Of a DNA stretch of 64,000 nt, positions 46,561 through 57,473 are shown piece by piece. The position numbers and the translations under genes are program-made. Below the pieces are notes generated by a model. It saw nothing but the letters and a program-made list of their open reading frames with translations. It was not told where the DNA came from and did not search any database. The DNA is from Ampelomyces quisqualis (taxonomy: Eukaryota > Ascomycota > Dothideomycetes > Pleosporales > Phaeosphaeriaceae). Within the stretch, counting starts at the first letter, position 1; every line of letters begins with the position of its first letter. Location of the stretch: assembly GCA_018398575.1 (NCBI GenBank), contig JAGTXZ010000018.1, forward strand, positions 1,116,001-1,180,000, written 5' to 3'.

Positions 46561-47992
46561 AGATAGATCTCTTCCCCTAGTCTATCTATAGGCTATTTTC
46601 TCTAAACTATAGAAGTCCTAATATAATGTTGTAAGTAGCTAATCTAAAGACATCTACGTATATTTCTTGTTTAGTTTCTTAGATATTAAGTTCTATAGTA
46701 GTCTTATATCTAATAAGTAACTTGTTAAGCATCTACTTTCTATTTGCAATATTAAGTTTATATAATTATTATTTCTAGTAAGGTTAGAGTCTAGCTCTTA
46801 ACAAGGTATTACCTAAAATATAGTTTACTTACAATCTTAAATCTAGAAGCTTCTTTATCCTTTTTTTGTTAACTCTTACTGTAAGTTTAATAAGCTTAGC
46901 AGAGTTAATTCTATTATAGCTCTAGGTCTCTTTTTAAAGTCTAAGGTTAACTCTAAAAAAGACTTGTTCTTCTTATATCTATTAGCTTCTTTGTTATTAT
47001 AGTGCTTCTTACACTCTAGTTATAGGTAGAACTACTAGGTGTAGTTTATGCAGCTGCTATTAACAAGTATTCTATTAGATATACTTTCTTCTTTTAATAT
47101 ATTAGGAAAACTTCTTATATTTTATTTGTTATATAGGTAATTAGCGTAAGTATTCTTAAGGCAATTATACTATTAGTACTTGTAAGATTTCTTCTGCTAA
47201 AGAAAGTATTAATTAACTTTACTACTATAATATATTAGGTAGTAGTTGCTATTGCACGCTATCTATAATAGAAGTCTATATCTTAGATTATAAGAATCTT
47301 GTAAGTATCTATCTGTAAGCAGGATTTAATACAATATATTTGCCTTCCTATCCTAGTACTCTATAAGCATAGAGTTTAGTAATAATGCTTATCTATTATT
47401 AGTATAGTATATCTACTTTATGTATAAGTTATAGTTTATCTTATATAGTTTGTCTGCGTCTACTTCTTAACATAGTTCTCTAACTATTGTATTCTAGCGC
47501 ACTACTTTAAGGCTAGCTAGTAGTAAGTGTATATCTAGCGTGTCTAGTGTAAGTTCTTAGTCTTTTTAAGTATTATAGACTCTTGTAGTCTCTTGTTAGT
47601 CCTATATTCTATAGATTCTATTTTCTAGGTATAGCAATTGTTTCTTCTCTGTAACTCTTGTTATATTTAGAGAGCACTTGTTTATCTAAAGAGTATAATA
47701 TACTTATAAAGATTAGTAACATTATTCTATATATCCTTACTTAACTTTATTAGTTTAGTTATATGAGTTATAAATGTTTTGTTATGTTTGCAATAGATGT
47801 AATTCTATCTGTCAGAATTATTTAATATTATAGTTTTGTTTCTAGTTATAGGATAACATAGTGTTAGTTAAGACCTAGTTATTAGATATTATAGTAGAGG
47901 TGTCTTTTATTTATCTTACTATTAGTAGTCTATTAGTTATTTAGACAATAGGTTAATTATTAATTACAATCTATTCTTTAATATCTTTCTCT
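46561..47992 (-). pseudogene. gag: F gag-protease region, left part
   Basis: Upstream of RT on the minus strand; very AT-rich and broken. A possible zinc-binding stretch near 46990-47060 is too degraded to claim, and no protease triad could be read with confidence. It is cut by A2 at 47992 with duplication TCTCT and resumes at 55075. Confidence 0.5.
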
Positions 47993-48291
47993 TGTGACAA
48001 GCACATGCAAACACATGTTACATCTGATACCTCATAAAGGCTTAGTAACAGATTATGTAGGGAGCTAGCAGATTAGGACTAAAAGCGCTCTAACAGCGCT
48101 CCAACTCAGCTGCTACGCCCACTATAAATATAAGCCTATAGCATAGATAGAGGACAAGTTTCTCTTGTCCTTCTGTACAAGACCTATAGGTGTATAGCCA
48201 ATCTAGAATCTCTGATACAACACGCACTCCTATATGCCTCTGATACGTATCTGATTTGATCCTAATAGCTGTACCTACCTGCGTTGTTACA
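47993..48291 (+). repeat. A2 5' LTR with TATA box
   Basis: 299 bp, TGTGACAAGC...GTTGTTACA. A TATA box (tataaata) lies at 48123-48130. About 25-30 bases downstream, where transcription would start, is the hairpin-forming word ggacaagtttctcttgtcc (48152-48170). The short minus-strand ORF at 48090-48326 is a shadow. Confidence 0.9.
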
Positions 48292-48293
48292 TT

Positions 48294-48311
48294 ACAAGAG
48301 AAACTTCGTCC
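48294..48311 (+). promoter_or_regulatory. Primer-binding site of self-priming (Tf1) type
   Basis: acaagagaaacttcgtcc, three bases after the 5' LTR. It is complementary to the LTR word ggacaagtttctcttgt (48152-48168), with a single unpaired C. That word lies at the predicted transcript start. In the fission-yeast element Tf1 the first bases of the RNA fold back onto such a site and prime reverse transcription without a tRNA. The same pair is present in A1. I saw no tRNA-type site instead. Confidence 0.7.
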
Positions 48312-48579
48312 TGCTAGTAATAGCATTCAGATAATATTACTATTTACTTTTGAAAAGATTGCGTTAAAACGTCTAGAACCCTATCCAAATCAGATCTGTT
48401 TGCAACCTTAAATCTATTAAACACAGTTAGGATCCCTTAGATCTCCTAACAGCTAAAGCCTTTAGGTTTAGATCTTCCTATTAACACGACAGTTAGGATT
48501 ACTTTGGAAAAGTTGCGTTTGGCGCTACGATAGAAACTTGGAGACTATTAATAACCTAGGAGTATCAGAGGCAACGCTA

Positions 48580-49900
48580 ATGACTCCCCCTAAAGAACTA
48601 ACTCTAGGAGCCTTTCCCTAAGACGACTCTGTATCAACTGTGACAACCTGGCAACAGAGTGCCAAAGCGAAAAAGACAGACACTAAGGAACCCCCTTAGC
48701 CTAGAGCTGCACTAAATCTGACCCCTGCCCAAATAGAGGTTAATTAATTACGACAAGATTTGAAACAGGCTCTAGCAGAAATTAATTCCCTTAAGAAAGG
48801 ACTAACTCTGTTAGTAGGACTAGACAAGCCCCTACCTACTACTAAATTACCCCAGAACAATTCTGCACTCTGCTGTTTATCTGACAGCTCTATATCTAAG
48901 TACTTACATTGCTATAAGGGCTCTTGCTAACTTTAATAATCTGAGAAAACGCCTAATATAGACAATCTTAGCAATAGAAAAGATCCTACCTTCTGCTAAT
49001 AGCAGGCCTTAATCTAGGATTGACTTAAAATTAACTTAGATTACTATTAAACTGAAAGACAACGCATAGCCTTAGTATAGGGCTACACTACAGGATTAGC
49101 TAAAGGCTATCTTAAGCTACAATATTTATTGGATACTGATTAAGAGCAATTCTAGAACGCTAAGCAAATAGTTAAGCTACTTAAGGGGCAACAAGGTAGC
49201 CAAAAGCTGTGCAGCGTTTAATTAATTGCAGATAACAAAGGAGGAAACGTTCCCCTTGTTTAAAGCTAGGTTTTTAAGTTCTGCGGTTAAGGGACAAGTA
49301 CCCTCTTTGGAGTGGTTTTACTACTTGTAGACTAAGATTACGCTAGGGTTGCAAGCCCCTAACCTAGGATTTAGGCACTAATAGAAGAACTTATTTAATT
49401 AGATAGTAGAACACCTTACTGTATACAATATAGAGCGGAAGAACAACTCTACACTAAGCATAACACTAGCTGCTGCTAAGTTGCCAATTAGGTTAGCCCT
49501 ACAATAGAATTTGGAGCTGAATTAGACTACTACTACTAACGCTCTAACAAATTCTGCGCTAGCCTATTGATTTACAACAGTGCATCTTCCTACAAAGACC
49601 CCTGAGCTAGAACAACAGAAGACCCCTAGTAGTTGTTATAATTGCGGTAAGCCAGGACACTACTCTAGTAACTGCACAAAGCCTTGTGTGCGTTAGATTA
49701 AAGCTGTAGAAGTGGATAAGTATAAAGATGCTTAAGAGCAACCTGATTAGGAGGTGTATTGTACAGGAAATAGAAGCGCCTAGGAGGACACTCCTCTCTA
49801 GGCCTAAGCTGTTACAATCTATTCTACCTTAACCTTTCCTATTTGTTTTGCGGTCCCTATTTCCTTATGCCTACGCTTCTTTACAACTAAGGCCTTAGCT
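48580..49900 (+). pseudogene. gag: A2 gag, near-complete but with RIP stops
   Basis: Structural protein of the particle. ATG at 48580-48582; the first 115 codons contain only three stops, all at former Gln codons. The N-terminus is polar; then come a short coiled-coil-like stretch (LRQDLKQALAEINSLKKG) and a helical capsid-like part. A CCHC zinc knuckle lies at 49634-49675 with every ligand intact: C-Y-N-C-G-K-P-G-H-Y-S-S-N-C. Near 49185 A2 lacks about 14 bases present in A1, which shifts the frame before the knuckle. The start is chosen because A1 has the same position with ATA. Confidence 0.8.
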
Positions 49901-50230
49901 TACGCCTTAATACTCTTGTTAACACTAGTGCTTAAGGTTTCCTATTTTTAAATTTACAAATTGTTTTATCTGTTTCCAAAGCCTTACAGCAACCTATCTA
50001 GAAGCTCCTCTTCTAGGTTTAGGTGCACAGCTTCAAGGATTAGATTACTTCTTTAGTTACTTAATATATTTAACTATACTTAAATATTAATAGCTAAAAG
50101 ATTTTGAACTGTCTATTCCTTATCCTTGATCTTAGGTCTTAGGATTGTATACTTGGCCTCTAATGGTTAAGATGATTTAAGATTCAATTAGACACAGATA
50201 GGTTACGGTTTATTTGGCCATCTAAGTACC
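49900..50230 (+). pseudogene. A2 protease
   Basis: Retroviral-type aspartic protease that would cut the polyprotein. The active site reads N-T-S-A at 49921-49932 where D-T-G-A is expected (two G-to-A changes), so it is dead. The C-terminal block I-L-D-L-R-S-Q-D-C-I-L-G-L-x-W-L-R (about 50125-50175) matches the ILGLPWL motif of chromovirus proteases. Confidence 0.7.
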
Positions 50231-50649
50231 CCTGTTTATACAATCCTTTACCCCCTATTCCTACTGTTCTACATTAAGCTACGGTGCTAGCTACTGTCTA
50301 TCTTGATATGCAACAACGCAACGCCCTATAGGAGAAAGAAGACTATTGTATCTGAAACAGTCCTTACTATTCTTCTTCTTCTATTTATTATATCAAGGGA
50401 TGCTTAAAGCTTCTATCAGCTTAAAAAATCTTAGAGATTCCTTATACCCTAACCAAGCAAACCCGCTTAGAGTCTGAATCTCCTCTAAGCACCTGCATAG
50501 CTCTTATTTCTGCCAATGCATTTTACTTTATTATAAAGAAGCCCTAGAACAAGTTCTTTATAACAAGCCTCTATAAGATTGACAGGATCCTCGCCTCTAA
50601 GGACAACGCAGACAATTAAAGCCAATTAGATAAGAGATTACCTGCCTGC

Positions 50650-53640
50650 TACTCCTAGTATTAGGATGTATTTAGTAAGTTGGTAGCTAATCAATTGCCT
50701 CCTTACTGTCTGTATAATTACAAGATTGTCCTTAAAGAACTATTACTAAATGCGTTTAGTCTCCTATACAAGCAGAATCAAGAGGAGCTTAAAGCTACTA
50801 AGGCCTACGTCTAGGAACACCTTTAGAAGGGTTTTATTAAGGCTAGCCAAAGCTCTTTTGCTTTACCTATTCTCTGTGTACGCAAACTAAATAGAGATAT
50901 ACGCATCTGTGTAGACTACTAGAAGATTAATGCCCTTACGCGCAAGGACGTCTATCTAATCTCTTGCATTAATAAGCTGCTATTACGTCCCTCTAAAGCC
51001 AAGATCTTTACTAAGTTTAACATCTGGGCTGCCTTTAACAAAATTTGTATAGATCTTAACTCTGAAGAGTATACTACCTTTTGGACCTGTTACAGTACAT
51101 ACAAGTGTAAGGTTCTCTCTTTTGGCTTGTGCAATAGGCTAGCGACGTATTAGCGCTACATAAATAATGTACTAATTGATTATCTTGATAATTTCTGCGT
51201 TGCGTATCTTAACAATATCCTAATCTACTTAGAGGATATAAACTTACATTAGGAACACGTCTAAAAGGTCCTAGAGCGCCTACGTACTGCAGGACTCTAA
51301 GTAGATATTTAGAAGAGTAAATTCCATGTGACCTATACAAAGTATCTAGGCTACGTTTTAACGAACTAGGGCACTAAAGTTAACCCTAACAAGGTAGAAG
51401 CACTCTGAAACTAGGCTGAACCTACTATAGTTACTAGCGTTAAGTTATTTCTTGGTTTTGCTGGTTTCTATTAACAGTTTATCAAGGATTTCTCCTGTGT
51501 AGCCAAACTGATCCTAAAGCTTTAAAGTCCCTCTACACTGTTTGAATAGACTACAGACTGCTAATAGGCTTTTGATTAGATTAAAGCCTTACTCCTAGCT
51601 ATTCCTACGCTATCTTATTTCTATCCTAAGTATAACACAAAGTTAGAAACTAACGCGTTAGATAGAGTAATAGCAGGGGTACTCTCTTAGAAGCACCCTA
51701 ATAACAAGTAGTATCCTATAGCCTTCTATAGTTACACCCTATCTGGGGCTAAGCTTAATTAGGAAATATACAACAAAGAACTTTTTGCTATCCTAAAAGC
51801 GTTTGAAAAGTAGAGAGCTAAACTTACCTCTATACAGAGTTAAATCTAGGTGTATTTGGATTACTGCTCCTTAGAATACTTTATAACTACTAAGGTTCTT
51901 AATGCACGTTAAGCATAATAGGCAGAGATTATTGCCCCTTTTAATTTCCGCATTAAGTACACGCCTAGTAAGCTTAACAAGCAAGCTAATATCCTAAGCT
52001 AAAGGGAACAGGACGTTAGCAAGGTTAAGGCTGCCTAACAAGACAACAGATCCTGTGTACTTCTAGGACCTAAACGCCTAAACCCCCTAGTCAACTCTGA
52101 ACTGGCTTAGAACTACGTTTGTAACCAGCTGGAGATTAATGTTTTAGCTATTTTAGTCTAATCTATTAGTGCCCCCCTGAATCTTAACTTGTTAGAACTA
52201 ATTGAAGCCCTGTTAGCAGAGAATCGCCGCTCCTTTAAGGAAGAACGCCTTACGCTACTACAGCTGTATTGTATCTAAGAAGGACTACTACTGTATTACT
52301 TACGCCTATGTGTACCTAGGGATTCCCCTTTATGCACCTAACTGATTAGAGAAGCTTACAATTAGGTATCTACTGCCTACCCAAGCGCTACAAAGACGTA
52401 TTAGCTCCTAGCTTAGCAATACTACTAGAAAGGCATAGAGGCTATATGCAAACGCTATGTACGAAACTGCGTTTCCTGTTAAAGATCCTATCCAAGACAG
52501 CTCTGATCCTAAGGGTTCCTCTATCTGTTACCAATTCCTAATAGGCCTATGCAGCATTTGTGTATAGATTTCAAGACATTCCTAACTAATTAGCATAGCT
52601 ATAATCAAATTATAGTTATTATTAATTGCCTATTAAAGCAAGCTATTTTCATCCTGTGTTACAAGACTATTGACGCCCAGGAAATAGCTTATTTGTTTAT
52701 CCAATAGGTATACCAATTTAGCTATACGCCCAAAAGCATAGTGTCTAACTGCGGCCCCTAGTTTGTATCCTAATTCTAGTCTAAGTTCTGCAAGATCCTA
52801 GGCGTGCAAATTAAGCTTTCTACAGCCTACTATAAACAAACTAATAGACAAACTAAGATTATAAACAAGTATATTAATTAACAATTAAGGCCCTTTGTAT
52901 CCTACTACTAGGATAACTAGAGCAACCTCTTGCTAATAATTGATTGAGCTTAAGCTACACTACTGCACTCCGCAATTGGTATAGCACTGTACTAGCTTCT
53001 GTTTAGATCTAAACTACAACAGAGCTAGGATTAGGTATTATCCCCTTTGAAACACAAAGATGTAAACGTTAAGGATGCCTTAAGCTTAGCTACCTGCATG
53101 CATAAAGCCTAGCGCACAGCTAAAGACAATATAAAGAAGGCGCAGCAACAAATGGCTGCTAAGGTAAACAAATATTGTTAACCTGTTAATTGGGCAGTAG
53201 GTGACAAGGTTTACCTCTTAACCTAAAACCTATCTATTACCCGCCTAAGTCGCAAACTCGCTAAATTGTAGAAAGGCCCCTTTAAAGTTCTAGAATAAGT
53301 TGGCTATTTATTTCAACTAAAGCTACCTAAAGGATCTAAGATCTATAACGTGTTTACTCTGAATGTCCTCCGCAAGGACCCTAACGACCCCCTAGCTGGT
53401 TAGCTAAGCCCAAACCTATCTAGCATCCTAATTTAAGGCGTTAAAGAATAGGAAGTTAAAGAGATCCTAGCTAGCAAGCTATACTACTCTATCCTAAAGT
53501 ATCGTGTAAAATAGGTAGGCTATAATCCTAACCCTACCTAGTACAATGCCTTAAACTTTATAGGCGCCCTACATATGTTGCAAGCGTTCTATAAACGCTA
53601 TCTAAAACAGCTAGGACCCCTATAAGCGTTAGCCAAATAG
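50650..53640 (+). pseudogene. pol: A2 pol: RT, RNase H, integrase, chromodomain
   Basis: RT at about 50650-51420: YQDVFSK-like entry, KGFIKASQSS, then KIFTKFNI near 51000, and the box YLNNIL at 51205-51222 (both Asp now Asn). RNase H at about 51540-51990. Integrase zinc-finger region at about 52310-52490, with C-V-S-C at 52468-52479. In the core, C-I-D-F-K keeps the first Asp (52567-52569), V-S-N-C-G-P-Q-F has Asp to Asn (near 52745), and the TDGQTE block reads T-N-R-Q-T-K, losing the Glu. The chromodomain at about 53447-53625 includes EVKEILASKL, YRVKxVGYNP and LxAFYKRY; it would bind modified histone H3 and steer integration to heterochromatin. Confidence 0.88.
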
Positions 53641-53816
53641 ATTACAGCATAGGAAAAAGAAGTTAAAGATCTTATAGCATTGCAAGATAATTATGTTAGG
53701 GAAATTAAACTTGATATTACAACTACTACACTAGTAGGTAACAGCTATTAACAATAGGAGTCTTACTCTTCTATTAGATCTAATAGCAGACTGTTGTCGC
53801 TACTAGTAGGACGTTC

Positions 53817-54452
53817 TTAATTGTCTAAATCCCTAGGTGCAGACACTAACGCACTACCTAGTAGTCCTCTGTTCTGGCCCTGCTTGCTGCGAGTACTAGC
53901 CTCCTGCGCTGCCTTCTGCGCCTCCTCCTACTCTGCTAACTAATTAGCCCTTAATGCTATTATAACATCTACTAGCTAAGCGACTACACTAGTTAACCCT
54001 GCTATGCTCCTTCTAAGCGACCTAACCTCCTTAGTTATTGCCCTAACCTCTCTGGCTAGCTCCTCCCTCTAGTAATAAGCGCTAACTAACAAGTTAGCGT
54101 TGTTTATGTTAGCTACCTGTGCAGTGCCTACTTGCACAACAGCAGCTAACTAAAACGCCGCCTCCTTAACAGCAGCCTTCTGCTTCAACACTACCTTGTT
54201 AGACTTGTCTCTACCTAAGGCAGCAAACTTGCGGTTAAGGGCTCTAGAGAGGCTATTATACTTTTAGCCCGCATATAGAGGAACTAGGCAACACTTCTTA
54301 TTTAAGAGTGTGCAGTAAGCACACTTCTTGGACACGTCTAAATGGAATCTAAACTTAATATTGAAATAGCTGCAGGCAAAAGCCCTTGCAGCCTGTAGGC
54401 AAACAACCTAATAGGCTAGGAGATAAGCCTTAAGAGGGACAGGAATAGGCAT
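53817..54452 (-). pseudogene. A2 antisense passenger ORF: Cys cluster plus coiled coil
   Basis: Minus-strand frame of 211 residues plus stop, from ATG (54452-54450) to TAA (53819-53817), facing gag-pol. Seven in-frame stops all fit mutated Gln codons. The N-terminal third is basic and aromatic and carries K-K-C-A-Y-C-T-L-L-N-K-K-C-C-L-V-P at about residues 44-60, a C-x2-C...CC cluster like half of a zinc-binding or fungal Zn-cluster domain. The rest is rich in Ala, Glu, Gln, Arg and Leu with a heptad-like pattern (VRSLRRSIAGLTSVV), so coiled-coil oligomerisation is likely. A1 and C have the same frame. It is not Gag, which is on the other strand with its own knuckle. The role is unknown; DNA binding or a regulator of the element is a guess. 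Confidence 0.75.
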
Positions 54453-54761
54453 TGTGTGTATCTACTATACAGTTAGCTAGTAATCAAGAAAGGACAAGGC
54501 TTAGATAGCTTTAGGTATACAAACGTAAGGGGGAGAGTGTAGAGAAGCAGTATACTAGAGGGCTAGCCTTGTATATATGCTTAAAAAGCTTAAGGTAAAG
54601 TTAGGAACGTTAAACGCGCTAGCGCGCTAATCAAAACAACAACAAACAGCTACATTACGTTATCCCAAAATGAACTTAAGGTAAATAAGAGTTTACAACA
54701 ATTTAGAGAGGTATCTGAAACAACACTAATACAGACCCAATTGATAGGGACTATTAATTTC

Positions 54762-54775
54762 AAAAAGAGGGGTAA
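54762..54775 (+). promoter_or_regulatory. A2 polypurine tract
   Basis: aaaaagaggggtaa lies directly before the 3' LTR. It would prime plus-strand DNA synthesis and is identical in A1 (31397-31407 core). Confidence 0.75.
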
Positions 54776-55074
54776 TGTAACAAGCACATGCAAATACATG
54801 TTACATCTAATACCTTATAAAGGCTTAGTAATAGATTATATAGGGAGCTAGCAGATTAAGACTAAAAGTGCTCTAACAGCGCTTTAACTCAGCTGCTACG
54901 CCCACTATAAATATAAGCCTATAGCATAGATAGAGGACAAGTTTCTCTTGTCCTTCTGTACAAGACCTATAGGTGTATAGCCAATCCAGAATCTCTGATA
55001 CAACACGCACTCCTATATGCCTCTGATACGTATCCGATTTGATTCTGATAGCTGTACCTACCTGCGTCGTTATA
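54776..55074 (+). repeat. A2 3' LTR
   Basis: 299 bp, TGTAACAAGC...GTTATA (the last CA is now TA). TATA box at 54906-54913. Differences from the 5' LTR are scattered transitions. Confidence 0.9.
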
Positions 55075-56042
55075 TCTCTAAAGTGTTAGTTAACACGTTA
55101 AGCTAGCGTATAACTTTGTTCTAAAAGTAATAGTTTTGTGTATAACGTCTAACCTTATTATGGTTATAATAGGTAATCTTATTCTTATTAGGCCTATCTT
55201 TTAGTAGTTGTTTCTTTAAGTAACTTTTTTGTTCTAGGCCTTTATTAAGGTTGTCTAAGTGCATAGCTTTAGGTCTGTACCCTAAGTATACTCTTAGTAG
55301 GCGTAGTTAATAAGTTTCCTGTCTTAGGTAGTAGTGCTATTATCCTTTATTTAGTTATATTTATCTCTAATGTCTTTTGTTTAAGTAAAATCCTTTATAT
55401 CTCTATAGTAGACGTAAGAAGGATAACCTATCTTTAAGAGCTAATCTTTAGAGCTTGTTGTCTAAGCAAATACCTTTATTCTAAGGTTCTTTAAGAGTAG
55501 TAATATATATTCTACTGCGCATAAGTTTAGCTTATATAGTAGCCTTACGGCCTTACTTATATCTACGTATTAGAGTAGTATTATCCTACTAGATTTGTTT
55601 ACTGTATTGTAAAAAAACATTAGTATAGTTAGTAGCTAATTAGGTTTGTTTTAGAGTTTAGATTTTTTGTTCTGTAATTACAGATTCCTTAAGGAGTAAG
55701 AAGATCTGCTGCAGGTATGTCTTAAACACGTACTAGTCTTCTACAAGGTTAGTGTTATCTACGTCTGTAATGTTATTATCTATATACTTCTAAATAATTA
55801 GAAGTACCTATCTCTTAGTATTGCCTTTTATATAAGTTGTAGTAAGAATAACTTTATTATTATTCTTAATCTTATCTTTTTCTACGTAGAAGTGCCTATT
55901 AAACTAAAGGATCTAAGTCTTAAGTTTATTATAGTTTCTATAGTAGAGATTAGGCTTGTTAACTTTAAGTCTAGATTATCTTACTTAAGAATGCTTAAGT
56001 ATATCTATTGCAATATTACTGCTTATTATAAGAGTGTTTAAA
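55075..56042 (-). pseudogene. gag: F gag, 5' part, and leader
   Basis: Continuation of F to the right of A2. The minus-strand translation near 55100 (LLLLEQSYTLA, then HFRERY across the A2 junction) is helical and Gln-rich, consistent with Gag. The leader next to the 5' LTR starts ctttaaacactc on the minus strand. I could not match it to a tRNA or to a self-primer. Confidence 0.55.
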
Positions 56043-56513
56043 GTGTTAAGACTGTTAGTCTAGTAGCAAATAATAAGAATACTAGTATAGACTAAGAGTA
56101 TAGCTAAGGTTAGTTTTTGCAGATAGGTGTAGAGTTGCTTTAGATACAAAAGGTATTGTTACTAAGATAGTAAAGGCTAGACCTTTCTGCAAAGAGTAAT
56201 AATAGTTAAATAGCTAGTTACTAACTTAAGTGTTTGTAACATAGGTTAAACATAATAAGCTATAGAAGCTTATTACCTAAGTCTATATACTTATACCTAT
56301 CTTATTATCTTATAGTGTCTTATATAGTCCTATAGATTTTCTTTGTAAAACTTTGTAAGATTTCTAAAACTATAAGACTTGTAACTTGTTACGTAATAGG
56401 TTAGTGCCTTAGCAACCCTGTACACTTAAGTCTAGAACCTACTTAATTTCTATTGCGATTAAGAAATAGGTACTTAAGGTACTACCTTCTATCTAACGTG
56501 TAAGATTGTAACA
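56043..56513 (-). repeat. F LTR, right (5' LTR)
   Basis: 471 bp, from TGTTAAGACTG to GATTGTAACA. It pairs with 42478-42947 and keeps the terminal CA that the left copy has lost. Confidence 0.9.
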
Positions 56514-56696
56514 GAAACTACTATATATATAACCTAGAGCTCTTTACTATTATTATAGTAGTATAGTACTAGCGTTACTATATTAAGAGGCTAGTAGTTT
56601 AGTTAGAAATATAAACAGACTATAACAACCTACGCAGCTTTATAGGTATATTAACTCTATCTAAAAGACTATAAGAGGACTAACTCTTAGAGTAGT
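56514..56696 (+). pseudogene. pol: E2 part 3: end of RNase H
   Basis: Plus-strand continuation of E2 after F. It reads Y-Y-I-Y-N-L-E-L and T-D-Y-N-N-L-R-S-F-I, matching E1 at about 3120-3290. It is cut at 56696 by the LTR of G. The integrase of E2, if it survives, lies beyond the right edge of the window. Confidence 0.8.
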
Positions 56697-57120
56697 TGCC
56701 AAAGTATAAAGGTTGTAAATTTAATACCTATAGCTAATACTAGGTACTAGGAATTTTATAGTAGCTATCTAGACCCTAAGAGTTTTAGTCTAAAGAAGTA
56801 TTTAGGTTCTAGTCTAGAGCAGTATTTAGTTCTAGGCTTTAGACCTTTTGTAGTGCTCTAGCGCAAAATATACTAGGTCCTCTTATTCTAAGACCTAAGG
56901 TTTTTTACGTAACTAAGAGATTTTCTAGGTAGTAGCCTATTATAATATCCCTCTGCTTTAGCGCTAGCGTAAGTAGAGCGTGCGTTACACTAAAATAAAA
57001 ACAATCTAACTTAAGACAATAGTTCTATATTTTTAACTCTCTTTTTAGATAGCACTATATACTGTTTTAAGCTGCGCATTTTGCACTATAACTTACTCTT
57101 TACCTCCTATAGTGTACTAG
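56697..57120 (-). repeat. G LTR, left (3' LTR), end approximate
   Basis: The start is fixed by the repeat at 63952 (49 bases shared, differing by transitions). The inner end cannot be fixed because the other LTR is truncated. I place it at the pyrimidine-rich stretch near 57100-57120 (ttactctttacctcc), which would be the polypurine tract on the minus strand. Confidence 0.5.
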
Positions 57121-57473
57121 TACATTCTTTGCTTTATCTTATTATTTTTAGTAATACTAATCTTTTTATGCGCCTCTTCTAAGAAGCGCACTTGCGCTAA
57201 GAGTTCTACTAGATAAGTCTAACTTATTATGCAGTGTCTAAACTTATTGCTTATAGTAATAGAAGCCTTTTAATATTATTGTTAAGAGTGCGCTTAACCT
57301 GCTATACTGTCTAGCCTATATAATTTTCTAGCTTAAAAGCAAAGAGTATAAGTACGTAATTACTCTTATAAAGTTAACTTATACTAGCTATAAAGTTAAG
57401 CATATACCTTATAGGCCTATAAGTTATTCTAGTATTTCTAGTTTACTTGTTCTTATTCTTATTTCTTTTCTAG

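Larger units (their letters stand above)
47993..55074 (+). mobile_element. Element A2: best-preserved chromovirus copy (plus)
   Basis: 7082 bp with two 299-bp LTRs (47993-48291 and 54776-55074) and target duplication TCTCT (47988-47992 and 55075-55079). Same family as A1 and C. It keeps more G and C than any other retroelement here, and many codons mutated in A1 are intact, so it is the most recent or least RIP-affected copy. Order: LTR, self-primer-type binding site, gag, protease, RT, RNase H, integrase, chromodomain, antisense passenger, polypurine tract, LTR. Confidence 0.93.
42478..56513 (-). mobile_element. Element F: chromovirus-like Gypsy (minus) hosting A2
   Basis: Two LTRs of about 470 bp (42478-42947 and 56043-56513) and the 5-bp target duplication GAAAT (42473-42477) and GAAAC (56514-56518), one transition apart. 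The inner left edge (ctatcttcttcttctac, 42948 on) is a polypurine tract on the minus strand, so the left LTR is the 3' one. A2 sits inside its gag. Heavily RIP-mutated. Confidence 0.9.

Noticed and set aside
48090..48326. 78-residue minus-strand ORF over the A2 LTR
   Set aside because: It covers the LTR and primer-binding site. The other LTR copies are closed in this frame.
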